Below, piece by piece: positions 26,601-34,196 of a stretch of DNA of 64,000 bases. The DNA comes from Rubrivirga marina (GTDB lineage: Bacteria; Bacteroidota; Rhodothermia; Rhodothermales; Rubricoccaceae): positions 2,134,944 to 2,198,943 of the forward strand of contig NZ_MQWD01000001.1 in NCBI RefSeq assembly GCF_002283365.1, in the 5' to 3' direction. The stretch's first letter is position 1. Each line of letters starts with the position of its first letter. A program made the position numbers and the translations under genes. The notes under the pieces are model-generated. The model was not told where the DNA came from and made no database searches. It was given only the letters and a program-made list of their open reading frames with translations.

Positions 26601-27186
26601 GCTCGACCCGGCCCCGGTTGTTGATCGACTGGCCGGAGAGGAGGACCTTCGTCTTGTACCCGAAGAGCTGCTCGACGAGCTGGACGAGGCTTGGCTCCTT
26701 GTTGTTCTCGGACACGCTCTGCCAGTACCCCCGGAGCGTGACGGCCGCGCTCGGTCGGGCCGGGTCGTTCGATCCGACCGTGAGCGCGCCGGAGTGGGTC
26801 CCCCGCGTCCCGTTGTTCAGCGTCCCCGTCTCGGCGATGAGCCGGACGGCGAGGTCCGCCGTGCCCCCGGCCGGGACCGAGAAAGGGAGGGCCGGGGGGG
26901 CGACGAGCTCGAACGGGCCGGCGAGCGTGAGGGCCGAGACGGTGAGGGCGGCGGTCCCCTCGTTCCGGAGCCGGACGCGGGCGACGTCATGGACGCCGTT
27001 GGCCTCGGGCGGGGCGGCGAGCGTTCCGATCCGGCTCATGACGAGGCGGTCGGGGAAGGGGGCCCCGTCGAGGTTCTCGAACCGGATCACCGGCGACTGC
27101 GCGAGCGCCGTCGAGGCCGTGAGAAGCGCCGCGAAAGTGGCAGCGAAAAGGGCAAGAGCCCTCGGGAGGTGGCCTGAGAGGACCAT
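23686..27186 (-). CDS. Large secreted malectin/PKD/lectin-like multidomain protein with T9SS-type C-terminal domain
   Basis: 1166 residues from ATG with signal peptide MVLSGHLPRALALFAATFAALLTASTALAQ. In order: an immunoglobulin-like choice-of-anchor domain (about 35-150, ARVRLRNEGTAALTVSALTL); an unassigned region to about 365; a malectin-type carbohydrate-binding domain (about 367-520, GAYTVRLHFAEIYWG); a PKD domain (about 528-615, PPVASFTATASPS, YAWAFGDGTTGTG); a CBM35-like domain (about 620-780, VVAEAENANESV, TPGTYYVWGRVLAGSDADDSF); a repeated beta-sandwich region (about 800-1045); and a T9SS sorting-type domain (about 1080-1166, LEPNRPNPFRSRTILRYAL ... GVYVCRL). No catalytic motif was recognised. 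It is probably a cell-surface or released carbohydrate-binding protein. It is a single-gene unit between sbcD and the PBP gene. Confidence 0.87.
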   Translation of the reverse strand: MVLSGHLPRALALFAATFAALLTASTALAQSPVIRFENLDGAPFPDRLVMSRIGTLAAPPEANGVHDVARVRLRNEGTAALTVSALTLAGPFELVAPPALPFSVPAGGTADLAVRLIAETGTLNNGTRGTHSGALTVGSNDPARPSAAVTLRGYWQSVSENNKEPSLVQLVEQLFGYKTKVLLSGQSINNRGRVERVGDEVLSSYWRAADSAQPITVRQLAAYHGCCTTGDPIYWFVRGSSSANLIFRHRPADGQTVLPRINMSTTDLAAGSFDPSPGAVFGFRVSGAEWSDPYRNDPTPDDCSSGAGTCGHHVRFWPAKDPSGAPIPNAYLMGMDFAGINYDFNDNVYLVSNVTPADPVAATVPARLNAGGPAVTTGGVAYESSRFTTNGQGYTPTCDLGDIAGTTDDDLYRTELEPVTGSAPKAFALNVPVPNGAYTVRLHFAEIYWGSCGAPAATVGKRVFSVTMEGQRVLTDLDIFAEVGVRAALVKTFQTTVTGNVLNVSFLASKDNPMLSAIEVISGAANQPPVASFTATASPSNPLAFTFDGSGSTDSAGTIASYAWAFGDGTTGTGATTAHTYAAAGTYTATLTVTDDQGATGTASQSVTATAPTPSGSGPFLESGGLVVAEAENANESVARGGQSWTATPASGAVGTALGALPNTGANINAGFVDTAPELRFRAQFSTPGTYYVWGRVLAGSDADDSFHAGIDGTGPASADRLVSTVRNGFSWANRTMDQNSRATLTVGSAGEHVISVWMREDGLVLDRLLLTTDASYTPTGTGPAESPRSSGNAPPIAEAGSVTVSQASGSAWNTVLLQRSFSDPIVIMAPPSYSDPAPLTIRVRNVTGTGFEFQLDEWDYLDGVHGTETVPYLVVERGVHTLAGGQLLEAGTAVAHGGFQVVSLSAPFAAAPVVLTQVVTATAPQAATVRLRNVGTTSFQARLQAQESIPGFGQETLAYVAVTPGGTAGELEVNRTTNRVTNTAGAISFGAPFATAPVVVATMQTTNGADPSALRALSLSPSGIEVRVEEEQSADAETSHGAEVVGYAALKAGPIYAAPPSPLVAQGPSGSLAAAALPEEYVLEPNRPNPFRSRTILRYALPEDAAVRLTVFDALGRRVAVLVDEAQPAGWHEASFDPAGLATGVYVCRLEAGPFARSMRMALVR

Positions 27187-27505
27187 TGCCGTAGGCCGCA
27201 GATAGGAGCGGCAAAACCGGTGGTGGGAGGGCCGCCGTGCGGGGCCCGACACGGTCGTCGAGGGTCCACGGGCTCCGGGGCGATACCGGTTCTCGTACCA
27301 GCGGGTCGGCGGTGCAGAGGGGCGGGCGCTCGGCCCACACATATTCTGACGGAACCGACTCCCGGAGCCGCCTGGGACCGTCGTTCACCCGCCTCGAGGC
27401 TCTCCGTGACCTCACCTCAAGGGAGCGGAGAAAGGGCCAGCGGCCGGTGTCTCCCCGGTCTTAGGGGGAGGCACCGGCCGCGAGCGGGCGCAAGCGAACG
27501 GGGGG
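27187..27505. other. 319-base intergenic region between the malectin gene start and the PBP stop
   Basis: Both flanking genes are on the minus strand. The right end (27440-27481) holds a long hairpin downstream of the PBP gene. A degenerate half of the GCCTCGG element (CCGCCTCGAGGC) is near 27390. The left end must hold the malectin gene promoter; minus-strand TATCTGCG near 27200 is only a poor -7 match. No supportable open reading frame or RNA gene was seen. Confidence 0.5.
27440..27481 (-). terminator. Hairpin downstream of the PBP gene
   Basis: GCGGCCGGTG (27440-27449) pairs with CACCGGCCGC (27472-27481). The inner CTCCCC/GGGGAG also pairs, giving a long stem. On the minus strand it is followed by a weak CCCTTTCT stretch. 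It starts 25 bases after the PBP stop codon. Confidence 0.5.
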
Positions 27506-30283
27506 TTACCAACCGATCCGGCCGCCGGAGCCGCCACCCTGGGTCTGCGGGCGCGGCTCGGGGGCCGGCGCAGCGCGCTCGCGCTGGCGGAACCGGTCGA
27601 TCATCTCGCGGGCCGGTCGGTCGGCCGTCTCGTTCTGGCGGTTGCCGCCGGCCCCCGCCCCCCCGCGCGAGCGGCGCGAGCGGCTGTCGCCCGGCCAGTA
27701 GCCCGAGTCGCCGATCCGGCTCCGACGCGTCGGGGGCTGGTAGTCCTCCGGCCGCTCCAAGTCGAGGTCGGGGTCGAGGCGGATGTCCTCGGGCCCCTCC
27801 GTCTGGAGCTTGCTGAAGAACGCGCCCACGTTGCGGAGGCCCGTCCGGCCGCCCTGCCCGACCGACGTCGAGGGGTACTTGATGCGCCGGTCGTCGAAGC
27901 CCGTCCACGAGCCGACGACGAGCTCGGGCGTCATGCCGATGAACCAGCCGTCGGCGTTCTCCTGCGTCGTGCCCGTCTTGCCGGCCATGTCGAGGCGCGA
28001 GACGCCCTCGAAGCCGCCGATCCCGCGGCCCGTGCCCGCCTGCACGACGGCGCGCATGGCGTCGAACGTGGTGTAGGCCGTGCTCGGGTTGAGGACCTCG
28101 CGGGCGACCGGCGTGAAGTCCTCGATCACGTTCCCGTAGCGGTCCTCGATCCGGTCGACGGCCAGGACGATCTGCGGCGGGACGTCCGCGTTCTGCGGGC
28201 GGTCCTCCTGGAGCGTCGGCCCGTGGTAGACGCCGTAGTTGGCGATCGTGGCGTAGGCCGTGACCATCTCGAGGAGCGAGACGTCCTGCGTGCCGAGCGC
28301 GATCGAGCGGGGGTAGCAGTCGTTCTTGCGGGCCTCGAAGGGCGGGCACGTCTCGGCGTCGAACTCGGGGAGCTCGAGCGGCGTGCGGATGCCCATCTGG
28401 TAGGCCGTCCGCGCGATCTCGGAGGTCCCGAAGTGCTTCGTGATCCGGGCTGCGACGACGTTGCGGGAGCTCCGGAGGCCCTCGGCGAGCGTCGTGTAGC
28501 CGGCGTAGCCGCCGCCCGAGTTCTGCGGGGCCCAGTCGCCCCAGCGGAACGGGCTGTCGAAGACGCCCGACTGCGGCGAGTACCCGTTGTTGAACGCCGT
28601 CGCGTAGGCGAACAGCTTGAACGTCGAGCCCGGCTGGCGTCGGGCCTGGCCGCCGTGGTCGTACTTGTTGAGCACGAAGTCGCGGCCGCCGACCCACGCC
28701 TTGACCTGGCCGCTCGTCGGGTCCATCGCGATGAGGCCGGCCTCGAGCCGCGTGCGGGCCTGCTTGAGCGAGTCCATGAACGCGCCGTTCTGGCGGAGCT
28801 GGGCGACGGCCTGCTCCGCGGAGGCGCCCTCGGCCGTGAGGCGGCGGAAGCGGTCGGTCTCGCGGACGTATTCGTTGACGACGGCTGTATTCCGGCTCCA
28901 CCAGTACCCGAACGGGTTTGAGGGCGAGCCCCAGCCGTTGTTGACGATCCCCTGGAGCCGGTCCATCTCCTCTTGGACGGCCGCCGCCGCGAGGGCCTGC
29001 ATCCGGCTGTCGATGGTCGTGTGGATGACGAGCCCGTCCTCGTAGGGGTCGTAGCCGTTGGCCTCGGCCCACTCGCGGAACCACAAGCGGAGGACCTCCG
29101 CGAAGTGCGGGGCGATGTTGTCCTCGTGGCTGTAGACGTCGAACGCGAGCCGGATCGGCGCCTCGCGGGCCGCCTGGTAGGCCGCCTCGTCGAGGACGCC
29201 CTGGTTCCGCATGTTCATCAGCACGACGTTGCGCCGGTTGATGGCGGCCTCGTTCTGGCTCTCGACGATGACCGGGCCCGGCTCGCTGTCTGTCGGGTCG
29301 GGGTCGGCGGCCCGGCACTCGGCCGAGATGCCGCCCTCGGCGAGGCACGGGTTGTAGCGGCTGTTGGCCGCGAGCATCCCGATCAGCGTGGCCGACTCGC
29401 CGGCGTCGAGGTCGAGCGCGGGCTTCGAGAAGAACGTCTGCGAGGCGGCCTCGATGCCGTAGGCGTTATAGAGGAACGGGACCGTGTTGAGGTAGGCCTC
29501 GAGGATCTCTGGCTTCGTGTACGTCCGCTCGAGGCGGACGGCGATGAGGATCTCCTTGGCCTTCCGAACGACGGACTTCTCGCCGACGCGGAAGCCGGTC
29601 GCGTCGCGGTAGAGGTTCCGCGCCAGCTGCATCGTGATGGTCGAGGCGCCGCGGGCCTCGCCGGACGTCAGGAAGTCCTTGAGGATGGCGCCGAAGGCGT
29701 AGAGGTCGACGCCCCAGTGGTCGAAGAACCGGCGGTCCTCGGTGGCGATGAGGGCCTGGGGGACGTAGTCGCTCATCTCGTCGAGCCCGACCCACGTCCG
29801 GTTCTCGTCCGCGTAGTAGCGGGCGAGCTCCTGGCCGTCGGCGGTGAGGACCTGCGTGGCGAGGAGGTTCTCCGTGTTCTCGATCTGCTCGAACGAGGGG
29901 AGGTTCTGGCTGAGGTAGGCGACCACGCCGAGGCCGGCGAACACGCCGAGGCCGATCAGCCCGAGCACGATGGCGAGCGCGCGGCCGACGCGGCGGCGGC
30001 GCTCGGCGGCGGGGCCCGTCGGCGGCGGCGGCGCGGCGGGGCCGGGCGGCGGCACGAGGCCGGCGTCGCGGGCGGCCCCGTCGCCGCCCGGCGTCCGGAC
30101 GTCGGGCGAGCCGAAGAACGAGGCGAGCTCGTCGTCCTCGGCCGACCGCGCGCGGCGGGGGGCCGGGCGGGCCGCCGGGGCGCCGGCCGTGCCGCGCCGC
30201 TCGTCGAGGGCGGCGTGGCGGGCGTCGGGCGAGCCGAAGAAGGTCTCGAGCTCGTCGTCGGTGTACTGCGTGTCGTCGTCCAT
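27506..30283 (-). CDS. Class A penicillin-binding protein 1A (glycosyltransferase/transpeptidase)
   Basis: 925 residues from ATG at 30283. A cytoplasmic tail of about 95 residues precedes one membrane helix (ALAIVLGLIGLGVFAGLGVVAYL). The GT51 domain has EDRRFFDHWGVD, GASTITMQLARNLYRD and RTYTKPEILEAYLNTVPF. The transpeptidase domain has the active-site STFK (PGSTFKLFAYA, about 550), SRN (RSSRNVVAAR) and KTG (MAGKTGTTQENADGWFIG). It polymerises and crosslinks peptidoglycan. The tail contains two copies of DDELxxFFGSPD (residues about 9-19 and 50-60), which is not a standard PBP feature. The C-terminus is a basic, Gly/Arg-rich disordered tail. An in-frame upstream extension runs antiparallel through the neighbouring gene and was not used. 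Confidence 0.95.
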   Translation of the reverse strand: MDDDTQYTDDELETFFGSPDARHAALDERRGTAGAPAARPAPRRARSAEDDELASFFGSPDVRTPGGDGAARDAGLVPPPGPAAPPPPTGPAAERRRRVGRALAIVLGLIGLGVFAGLGVVAYLSQNLPSFEQIENTENLLATQVLTADGQELARYYADENRTWVGLDEMSDYVPQALIATEDRRFFDHWGVDLYAFGAILKDFLTSGEARGASTITMQLARNLYRDATGFRVGEKSVVRKAKEILIAVRLERTYTKPEILEAYLNTVPFLYNAYGIEAASQTFFSKPALDLDAGESATLIGMLAANSRYNPCLAEGGISAECRAADPDPTDSEPGPVIVESQNEAAINRRNVVLMNMRNQGVLDEAAYQAAREAPIRLAFDVYSHEDNIAPHFAEVLRLWFREWAEANGYDPYEDGLVIHTTIDSRMQALAAAAVQEEMDRLQGIVNNGWGSPSNPFGYWWSRNTAVVNEYVRETDRFRRLTAEGASAEQAVAQLRQNGAFMDSLKQARTRLEAGLIAMDPTSGQVKAWVGGRDFVLNKYDHGGQARRQPGSTFKLFAYATAFNNGYSPQSGVFDSPFRWGDWAPQNSGGGYAGYTTLAEGLRSSRNVVAARITKHFGTSEIARTAYQMGIRTPLELPEFDAETCPPFEARKNDCYPRSIALGTQDVSLLEMVTAYATIANYGVYHGPTLQEDRPQNADVPPQIVLAVDRIEDRYGNVIEDFTPVAREVLNPSTAYTTFDAMRAVVQAGTGRGIGGFEGVSRLDMAGKTGTTQENADGWFIGMTPELVVGSWTGFDDRRIKYPSTSVGQGGRTGLRNVGAFFSKLQTEGPEDIRLDPDLDLERPEDYQPPTRRSRIGDSGYWPGDSRSRRSRGGAGAGGNRQNETADRPAREMIDRFRQRERAAPAPEPRPQTQGGGSGGRIGW

Positions 30284-30310
30284 GGGGCCGGGCGCGAGCG
30301 CCGGAGGTCC

Positions 30311-30318
30311 GGAATCTA
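30311..30318 (-). promoter_or_regulatory. Putative -7 box TAGATTCC for the PBP gene
   Basis: Minus-strand TAGATTCC is 27 bases before the PBP start. Its first bases overlap the stop codon of the upstream LpxH-like gene, so if real the PBP has its own promoter. Confidence 0.35.
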
Positions 30319-31257
30319 GAGGGTGGGGGCCGCCTCGGGGCGGGGAGACGCGGGTCGGTCCGCCTCGGGCGTGTCGCCGAGGCGGGAAGCGAGGGGCTCG
30401 GCGGCCCCGTCGCGCCAGCGGAAGAGGGCCGGGCCGTAGGCGTCGAGCCGCGCGAAGGTCCGACGGCCGAACCAGTAGCCGGGGTTGAGGTACGTCCCGT
30501 GGGGCATCTCCGTGAGGGCCTCTTGGTGCGAGTGACCGAACGCCACGAGGTCGGCAGAGGTCCGCTCCAGCGTCCGGCGGGCGGCGTCGGCGAGGCGCAT
30601 GTCCGTTGCGGGCGCGGGCGCGCCGTCGGTCCCGAAGGTCCGGGCGACGCGGCGGGCGAGGGCGTAGCCGGCGTCGCCGGGGAGGCCCATGCGGTAGAGG
30701 CGGGCCATGAGCGGGGCTCGGAGGAGCGGCTTCAGACGGGGGGAGAGCCGGTCGGAGGCATCGTGGACGTCGCCGTGCGCAATATACAGGGCCCGCCCGT
30801 CGCGGCGCGGCTCCCAGGCGTCCCGCACCAGCGTCACGCCGACGTCGCGCTCGAAGAAGTCGAGGTGCCACGGGTCCCGGTTGCCGACGACGTAGACCAC
30901 CTCGGCGTCGCGGTCGCACCACTCGGCCAGCAGCCCGACGAGGCGGGGCGCGGCCTTGGGGATGAGGTGGCGGTACTCGATGTACTGATCGTAGACGTCG
31001 CCGAGGAGGACCAGGGTGCCCCCCTCGTCCACGATCTCGCGCTCGTGCCGCCGCAGCAGGGCGACGGCGTCGCGCTCGGCGGCGCGCGTGGCATCGCGCG
31101 TGCCGCGGCCGAGGTGGAGGTCGGAGAGGAAGAGGAGCAGGGGGCGGAGGGCCAGGGGCCAGGGCGTGCGGGGCAAGAAACGGCGCCCCCCGCTCGGTCG
31201 CGTGCGCTGCGAGGATTCTTCGACCCGGGTGCGGACGAAGCCTCTGCGAGGGCTCAT
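30316..31257 (-). CDS. LpxH-like metallophosphoesterase (UDP-2,3-diacylglucosamine diphosphatase family)
   Basis: 313 residues from the ATG at 31257. All five metallophosphoesterase motifs fit the LpxH branch: FLSDLHLG, LLGDVYDQY, VVGNRDPWHLD, IAHGDVHD and VAFGHSHQEA. LpxH hydrolyses UDP-2,3-diacylglucosamine to lipid X in lipid A synthesis. Bacteroidota-type genomes also use related enzymes of unknown substrate, so the name stays at family level. The start is uncertain: the first 35 residues are basic and unlike the family, and a TTG about 33 codons downstream, just before the conserved LLLFLSDLHLG, is an alternative. The C-terminal coding sequence contains a GCCTCGG palindromic element. Confidence 0.83.
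   Translation of the reverse strand: MSPRRGFVRTRVEESSQRTRPSGGRRFLPRTPWPLALRPLLLFLSDLHLGRGTRDATRAAERDAVALLRRHEREIVDEGGTLVLLGDVYDQYIEYRHLIPKAAPRLVGLLAEWCDRDAEVVYVVGNRDPWHLDFFERDVGVTLVRDAWEPRRDGRALYIAHGDVHDASDRLSPRLKPLLRAPLMARLYRMGLPGDAGYALARRVARTFGTDGAPAPATDMRLADAARRTLERTSADLVAFGHSHQEALTEMPHGTYLNPGYWFGRRTFARLDAYGPALFRWRDGAAEPLASRLGDTPEADRPASPRPEAAPTL
30360..30385. repeat. Palindromic element inside the 3' end of the LpxH-like gene
   Basis: CCGCCTCGG (30360-30368) pairs with CCGAGGCGG (30377-30385). It encodes part of the tail SRLGDTPEADR, which lies outside the conserved phosphoesterase domain. Confidence 0.6.
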
Positions 31258-31336
31258 GGGCGCACCGAGGCGTGCGCAACTTCCCCCGCAGCGCCCCGTT
31301 CGCGGCGTCCACCCTGGCGTCCCCCCTCCGCCCCTC

Positions 31337-32053
31337 GTGCAGAACGCGTACCACCCGCCCTCGTCGTTCGGCCTGTTTCCACCGGTCGTCAAGAACCTCC
31401 TGATCCTGAACGGGCTGGCGTTCCTGGCGCAGGTCATCTTCGAGGCGCGGACGACGGAGCCGTTCGACGCGATCACGCGCCTCTTCGCGCTGTGGCCCAT
31501 CGGGGGCCCTGAGGCCATCCAGTTCCGCGACGGACTCGTCGAGTTCGGGACGTTCCAGCCGTGGCAGCTCGTGACGAGCGCGTTCCTCCACGGCGGGTTC
31601 GGCCACATCCTCTTCAACCTGTTCGGGCTGTGGATGTTTGGCGGGGCCATCGAGCGCGTGATGGGGTCGAAGCGGTTCCTCGGGTTCTACCTCGCGTGCG
31701 TGCTGGGCGCGAGCCTGCTCCAGGTGGCCGTCACGTCGTGGCCGTTCCTGATGGGCGACGGCACGGGCATCCCGATCCCGACGCTGGGCGCCTCGGGCGG
31801 CGTCCTGGGCGTGATGGCGGCGTTCGGGCTGTTGTACCCCGAGTCCCCGATCTACCTCCTATTTTTCCCCGTCCCGATCCCGGCCAAGTGGTTCGTGCTC
31901 GGGTACGCCGCGTTCAGCCTGTTCGCCGGGGTCACCGACGTCCAGGCCGGCGTGGCCCACTTCGCCCACCTCGGCGGGATGCTGACCGGGGCTGTCGTCG
32001 TGCTGTACTGGCTGGGGCGGCTGCCCCTCCGCCCCCGGACCCGCCCCCTCTAA
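31337..32053 (+). CDS. Rhomboid-family intramembrane serine protease
   Basis: 238 residues from a GTG (VQNAYHPPSSFGLFPPVVKN). Six membrane helices are predicted. The catalytic pair is intact: Ser in LGASGGVLGVMA (about 154) and His in AHFAHLGGMLTG (about 209). The preceding HGGFGHILFNLFGLWMFG carries the conserved His/Asn and helix-2 pattern. It cleaves transmembrane substrates within the inner membrane; the substrate is unknown. An upstream in-frame extension has low-complexity Pro/Arg sequence and overlaps the divergent LpxH-like gene, so the GTG was chosen. A degenerate rhomboid follows 19 bases later. Confidence 0.93.
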   Translation: MQNAYHPPSSFGLFPPVVKNLLILNGLAFLAQVIFEARTTEPFDAITRLFALWPIGGPEAIQFRDGLVEFGTFQPWQLVTSAFLHGGFGHILFNLFGLWMFGGAIERVMGSKRFLGFYLACVLGASLLQVAVTSWPFLMGDGTGIPIPTLGASGGVLGVMAAFGLLYPESPIYLLFFPVPIPAKWFVLGYAAFSLFAGVTDVQAGVAHFAHLGGMLTGAVVVLYWLGRLPLRPRTRPL

Positions 32054-32072
32054 CCCGGACCTCGCCCCAGGC

Positions 32073-32951
32073 ATGGCCGCCGCCGACTCCCCGCTCTTCC
32101 GGTTCCAGCTGTGGCGGGCCGCGCTCCCGCCGGCCCTCCGGCTGCTGCTGACGGTCAACCTCGTGACGTACCTCGCGTACGTCGTGCTGGCGCTGCTCGC
32201 CGCGTTCGGCGTGCCGGCGATCGCCGTCGTCGACTACCTGATGCTACCGGCGAGCCCCGAGGGGGCCCTCCGCCTCCCGTGGACGCCGTTGACCTACGGG
32301 TTCGTCAACGCCTTCGGCGGGTTCTTCGGGCTGATCTCGTTCGTGTTCGGGTTCTACTGGCTCCAGTGGATGGGTCGGGACTACGAGGAGAGCTATGGGG
32401 CACACCGGCTGTTCGGGCTCTACGTCCTCGGTGCGCTCGGGGGCGCCGTGGTGGGCCTGGCGCTCGGCGCGCTCCTCCCGATGCCGCGCCCGTTCTACTT
32501 CGGGCTGTGGACGCCCGTGACGGCCGTCCTCTGCGCGGTCGCGACGCTCCATCCCGACCGACAGATCGGCCTGTTTCTGCTCGGCGTGGTCCCGATGAAG
32601 TGGATCGCCGTCGGGTTCGTCGTGCTCAGCCTCGCCTTCTCGGCCGACCTCACGGTGCTGGGCGCGGCGCTCGCGGGCGTCCTGTTCGGACGCGCGCAGC
32701 GGGCGGGGCGTGACCCGGCCTTTTGGGCCGCCCCGCTCTTCGGCGCCCGCCGTCGCCGGCCGGCCGCGAAAGCCGCGCCGGTCCGCAACAGCCCGTTCGG
32801 CCGGTCCAAAGCGGCCGGTGGCGGCCGCCCGGGGGCGGCGCCGAGCGCGCGCCTCGACGTGGACGCGATCCTCGACAAGATCCTCGAGAAGGGCTACGAC
32901 AGCCTGACGGCGGAGGAGAAGGAGGCGCTCGACCGGGCCAGCCGTGACTGA
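32073..32951 (+). CDS. Inactive rhomboid-like membrane protein with C-terminal DUF6576-like tail
   Basis: 292 residues. The membrane part follows the rhomboid helix plan (FYWLQWMGRDYEESYGAHRLFGLYVLGALGGAVVGL), but the catalytic sites are lost. GxSG is replaced by GLWTPVTAVLCAVA, and the His-bearing helix reads LTVLGAALAGVLFG. The cytoplasmic tail is basic and Pro/Ala-rich and ends LDVDAILDKILEKGYDSLTAEEKEALDRASRD, a motif seen at the end of Bacteroidota rhomboids (DUF6576). It may bind clients or regulate the active neighbour. The stop overlaps the next gene's GTG by eight bases, suggesting a three-gene unit. Confidence 0.85.
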   Translation: MAAADSPLFRFQLWRAALPPALRLLLTVNLVTYLAYVVLALLAAFGVPAIAVVDYLMLPASPEGALRLPWTPLTYGFVNAFGGFFGLISFVFGFYWLQWMGRDYEESYGAHRLFGLYVLGALGGAVVGLALGALLPMPRPFYFGLWTPVTAVLCAVATLHPDRQIGLFLLGVVPMKWIAVGFVVLSLAFSADLTVLGAALAGVLFGRAQRAGRDPAFWAAPLFGARRRRPAAKAAPVRNSPFGRSKAAGGGRPGAAPSARLDVDAILDKILEKGYDSLTAEEKEALDRASRD

Positions 32952-34119
32952 GACGACGCCGACCCCGCACCGTCGCCGCGGGGCGATCGGGCGGGCGCTG
33001 CTGGCCCTCGTCGAGGCTCCCGTCGCGGTCGCCGTCCTCGTGGGTCTCGCGGCCCCGTGGCTCCCGCCGCGGCCCTACTGGTGGGCGCAGCTCGTCGCCA
33101 TCGGGCTGCCGTACGCGTCGTGGGCGCTGGCGGCGTTCGGCGTGGTGTGGCTGCTCGGGCGGCGGTGGCGGGCCGTGGCGTTCCACGCCGTGCTGCTCCT
33201 GATCGTCGGCGTCCGGGCCGGCGGCCTCGGGCGGCTCGCCGAGGCGGGCACGGCCGGGCCGGACGACCTCGTCCTGACGACGTTCAACGTGCCCCAGTCC
33301 GGCCCCAGCCGCGAGGCCCTGGCCGATTCCGTCGTGGCCTTCGTGGGTGCCGCCGCGCCCGACGTCCTCTTGATGCAGGACGCCCACGTGGCGACGCGCG
33401 TCCGCGGCCCGTCGCTCGAGGGGGTCCAGGTGGAGGCCGTGCGGACGCGGCTGCCGTACCGGCTCGTGCTCCCGGCCCGGCTGGCCAACCACCCCGGCTG
33501 GCAGAGCAACTCGACCGACGTCCCGGTCTTCCTGCGCGAGGGGGCGGGCGTGGAGGTGGTCGAGCAGGAGGTGCTCATCATCGGCGTCGAGCGCGACCCC
33601 GACGTGTCGCTCGCGCTCCGGTCGCACCTCCGCTGGGGTGGGCGCGAGCTCGTCGTGTACAACGTCCACCTCCGGTCGTTCGGCTCGCCGAAGCCGTGGG
33701 AGGACGACGCCGTCCGCCTCACGAGCCCCTCGACGTGGGCCCCGTACCTCCGCCAGTACCGCGGGGTCTACGCCCGGCGCGGCGACGAGGCCGACCAGAT
33801 CGCCGACGCCATCGCGGCCGAGACGCTCCCGGTCGTCGTCGCGGGCGACTTCAACTCGACGGCCGACAACTGGAGCTACCACCGCCTCCGCACGGCCGGC
33901 GGCGTGTCCCGGACCGACGCCAAGCAGGCCGCCGGCGGGCTCGACTGGGGCCGGACGTACCACGCCGAGCGCCCGTTCGTCCGCATCGACTTCGTCCTCG
34001 TCGACCCGGCGCTCGAGGTGACCTCGGCGACGACGACGCCCGTCGCGTTCTCCGATCACCGCCCGGTCCGCGTCGGCCTCCGCTGGCGCGACGGGGTGGA
34101 GGGCGCCGAGACGGAGTAG
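32944..34119 (+). CDS. Membrane-anchored endonuclease/exonuclease/phosphatase (EEP) family protein
   Basis: 391 residues from a GTG overlapping the previous stop (GTGACTGA). The first 100 residues hold three membrane helices. The rest is an EEP domain: LTTFNVPQSGPSREALADSV (N-terminal Asn), ELVVYNVHLRSFGSPKPW, the catalytic VVVAGDFNSTADNWSYHRL and the C-terminal SDHRPVRVGLRW, whose Asp-His pair is the active-site motif. The likely place of action is outside the inner membrane. Such proteins can be nucleases, phospholipases or sphingomyelinases, and this one cannot be assigned. A weak GC stem follows the stop. Confidence 0.87.
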   Translation: MTETTPTPHRRRGAIGRALLALVEAPVAVAVLVGLAAPWLPPRPYWWAQLVAIGLPYASWALAAFGVVWLLGRRWRAVAFHAVLLLIVGVRAGGLGRLAEAGTAGPDDLVLTTFNVPQSGPSREALADSVVAFVGAAAPDVLLMQDAHVATRVRGPSLEGVQVEAVRTRLPYRLVLPARLANHPGWQSNSTDVPVFLREGAGVEVVEQEVLIIGVERDPDVSLALRSHLRWGGRELVVYNVHLRSFGSPKPWEDDAVRLTSPSTWAPYLRQYRGVYARRGDEADQIADAIAAETLPVVVAGDFNSTADNWSYHRLRTAGGVSRTDAKQAAGGLDWGRTYHAERPFVRIDFVLVDPALEVTSATTTPVAFSDHRPVRVGLRWRDGVEGAETE

Positions 34120-34152
34120 GCGCGCCGGCCGGGAACGCCGGGCAGGGCGCGC
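34120..34152 (+). terminator. Possible weak stem-loop after the EEP gene
   Basis: GCGCGCC (34120-34126) pairs with GGCGCGC (34146-34152). No T-tract follows, so terminator function is doubtful. Confidence 0.3.
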
Positions 34153-34196
34153 ATGTCTGGGGACATCCCCCAGTTGCTTCTCCCCGGACGCCCTCG

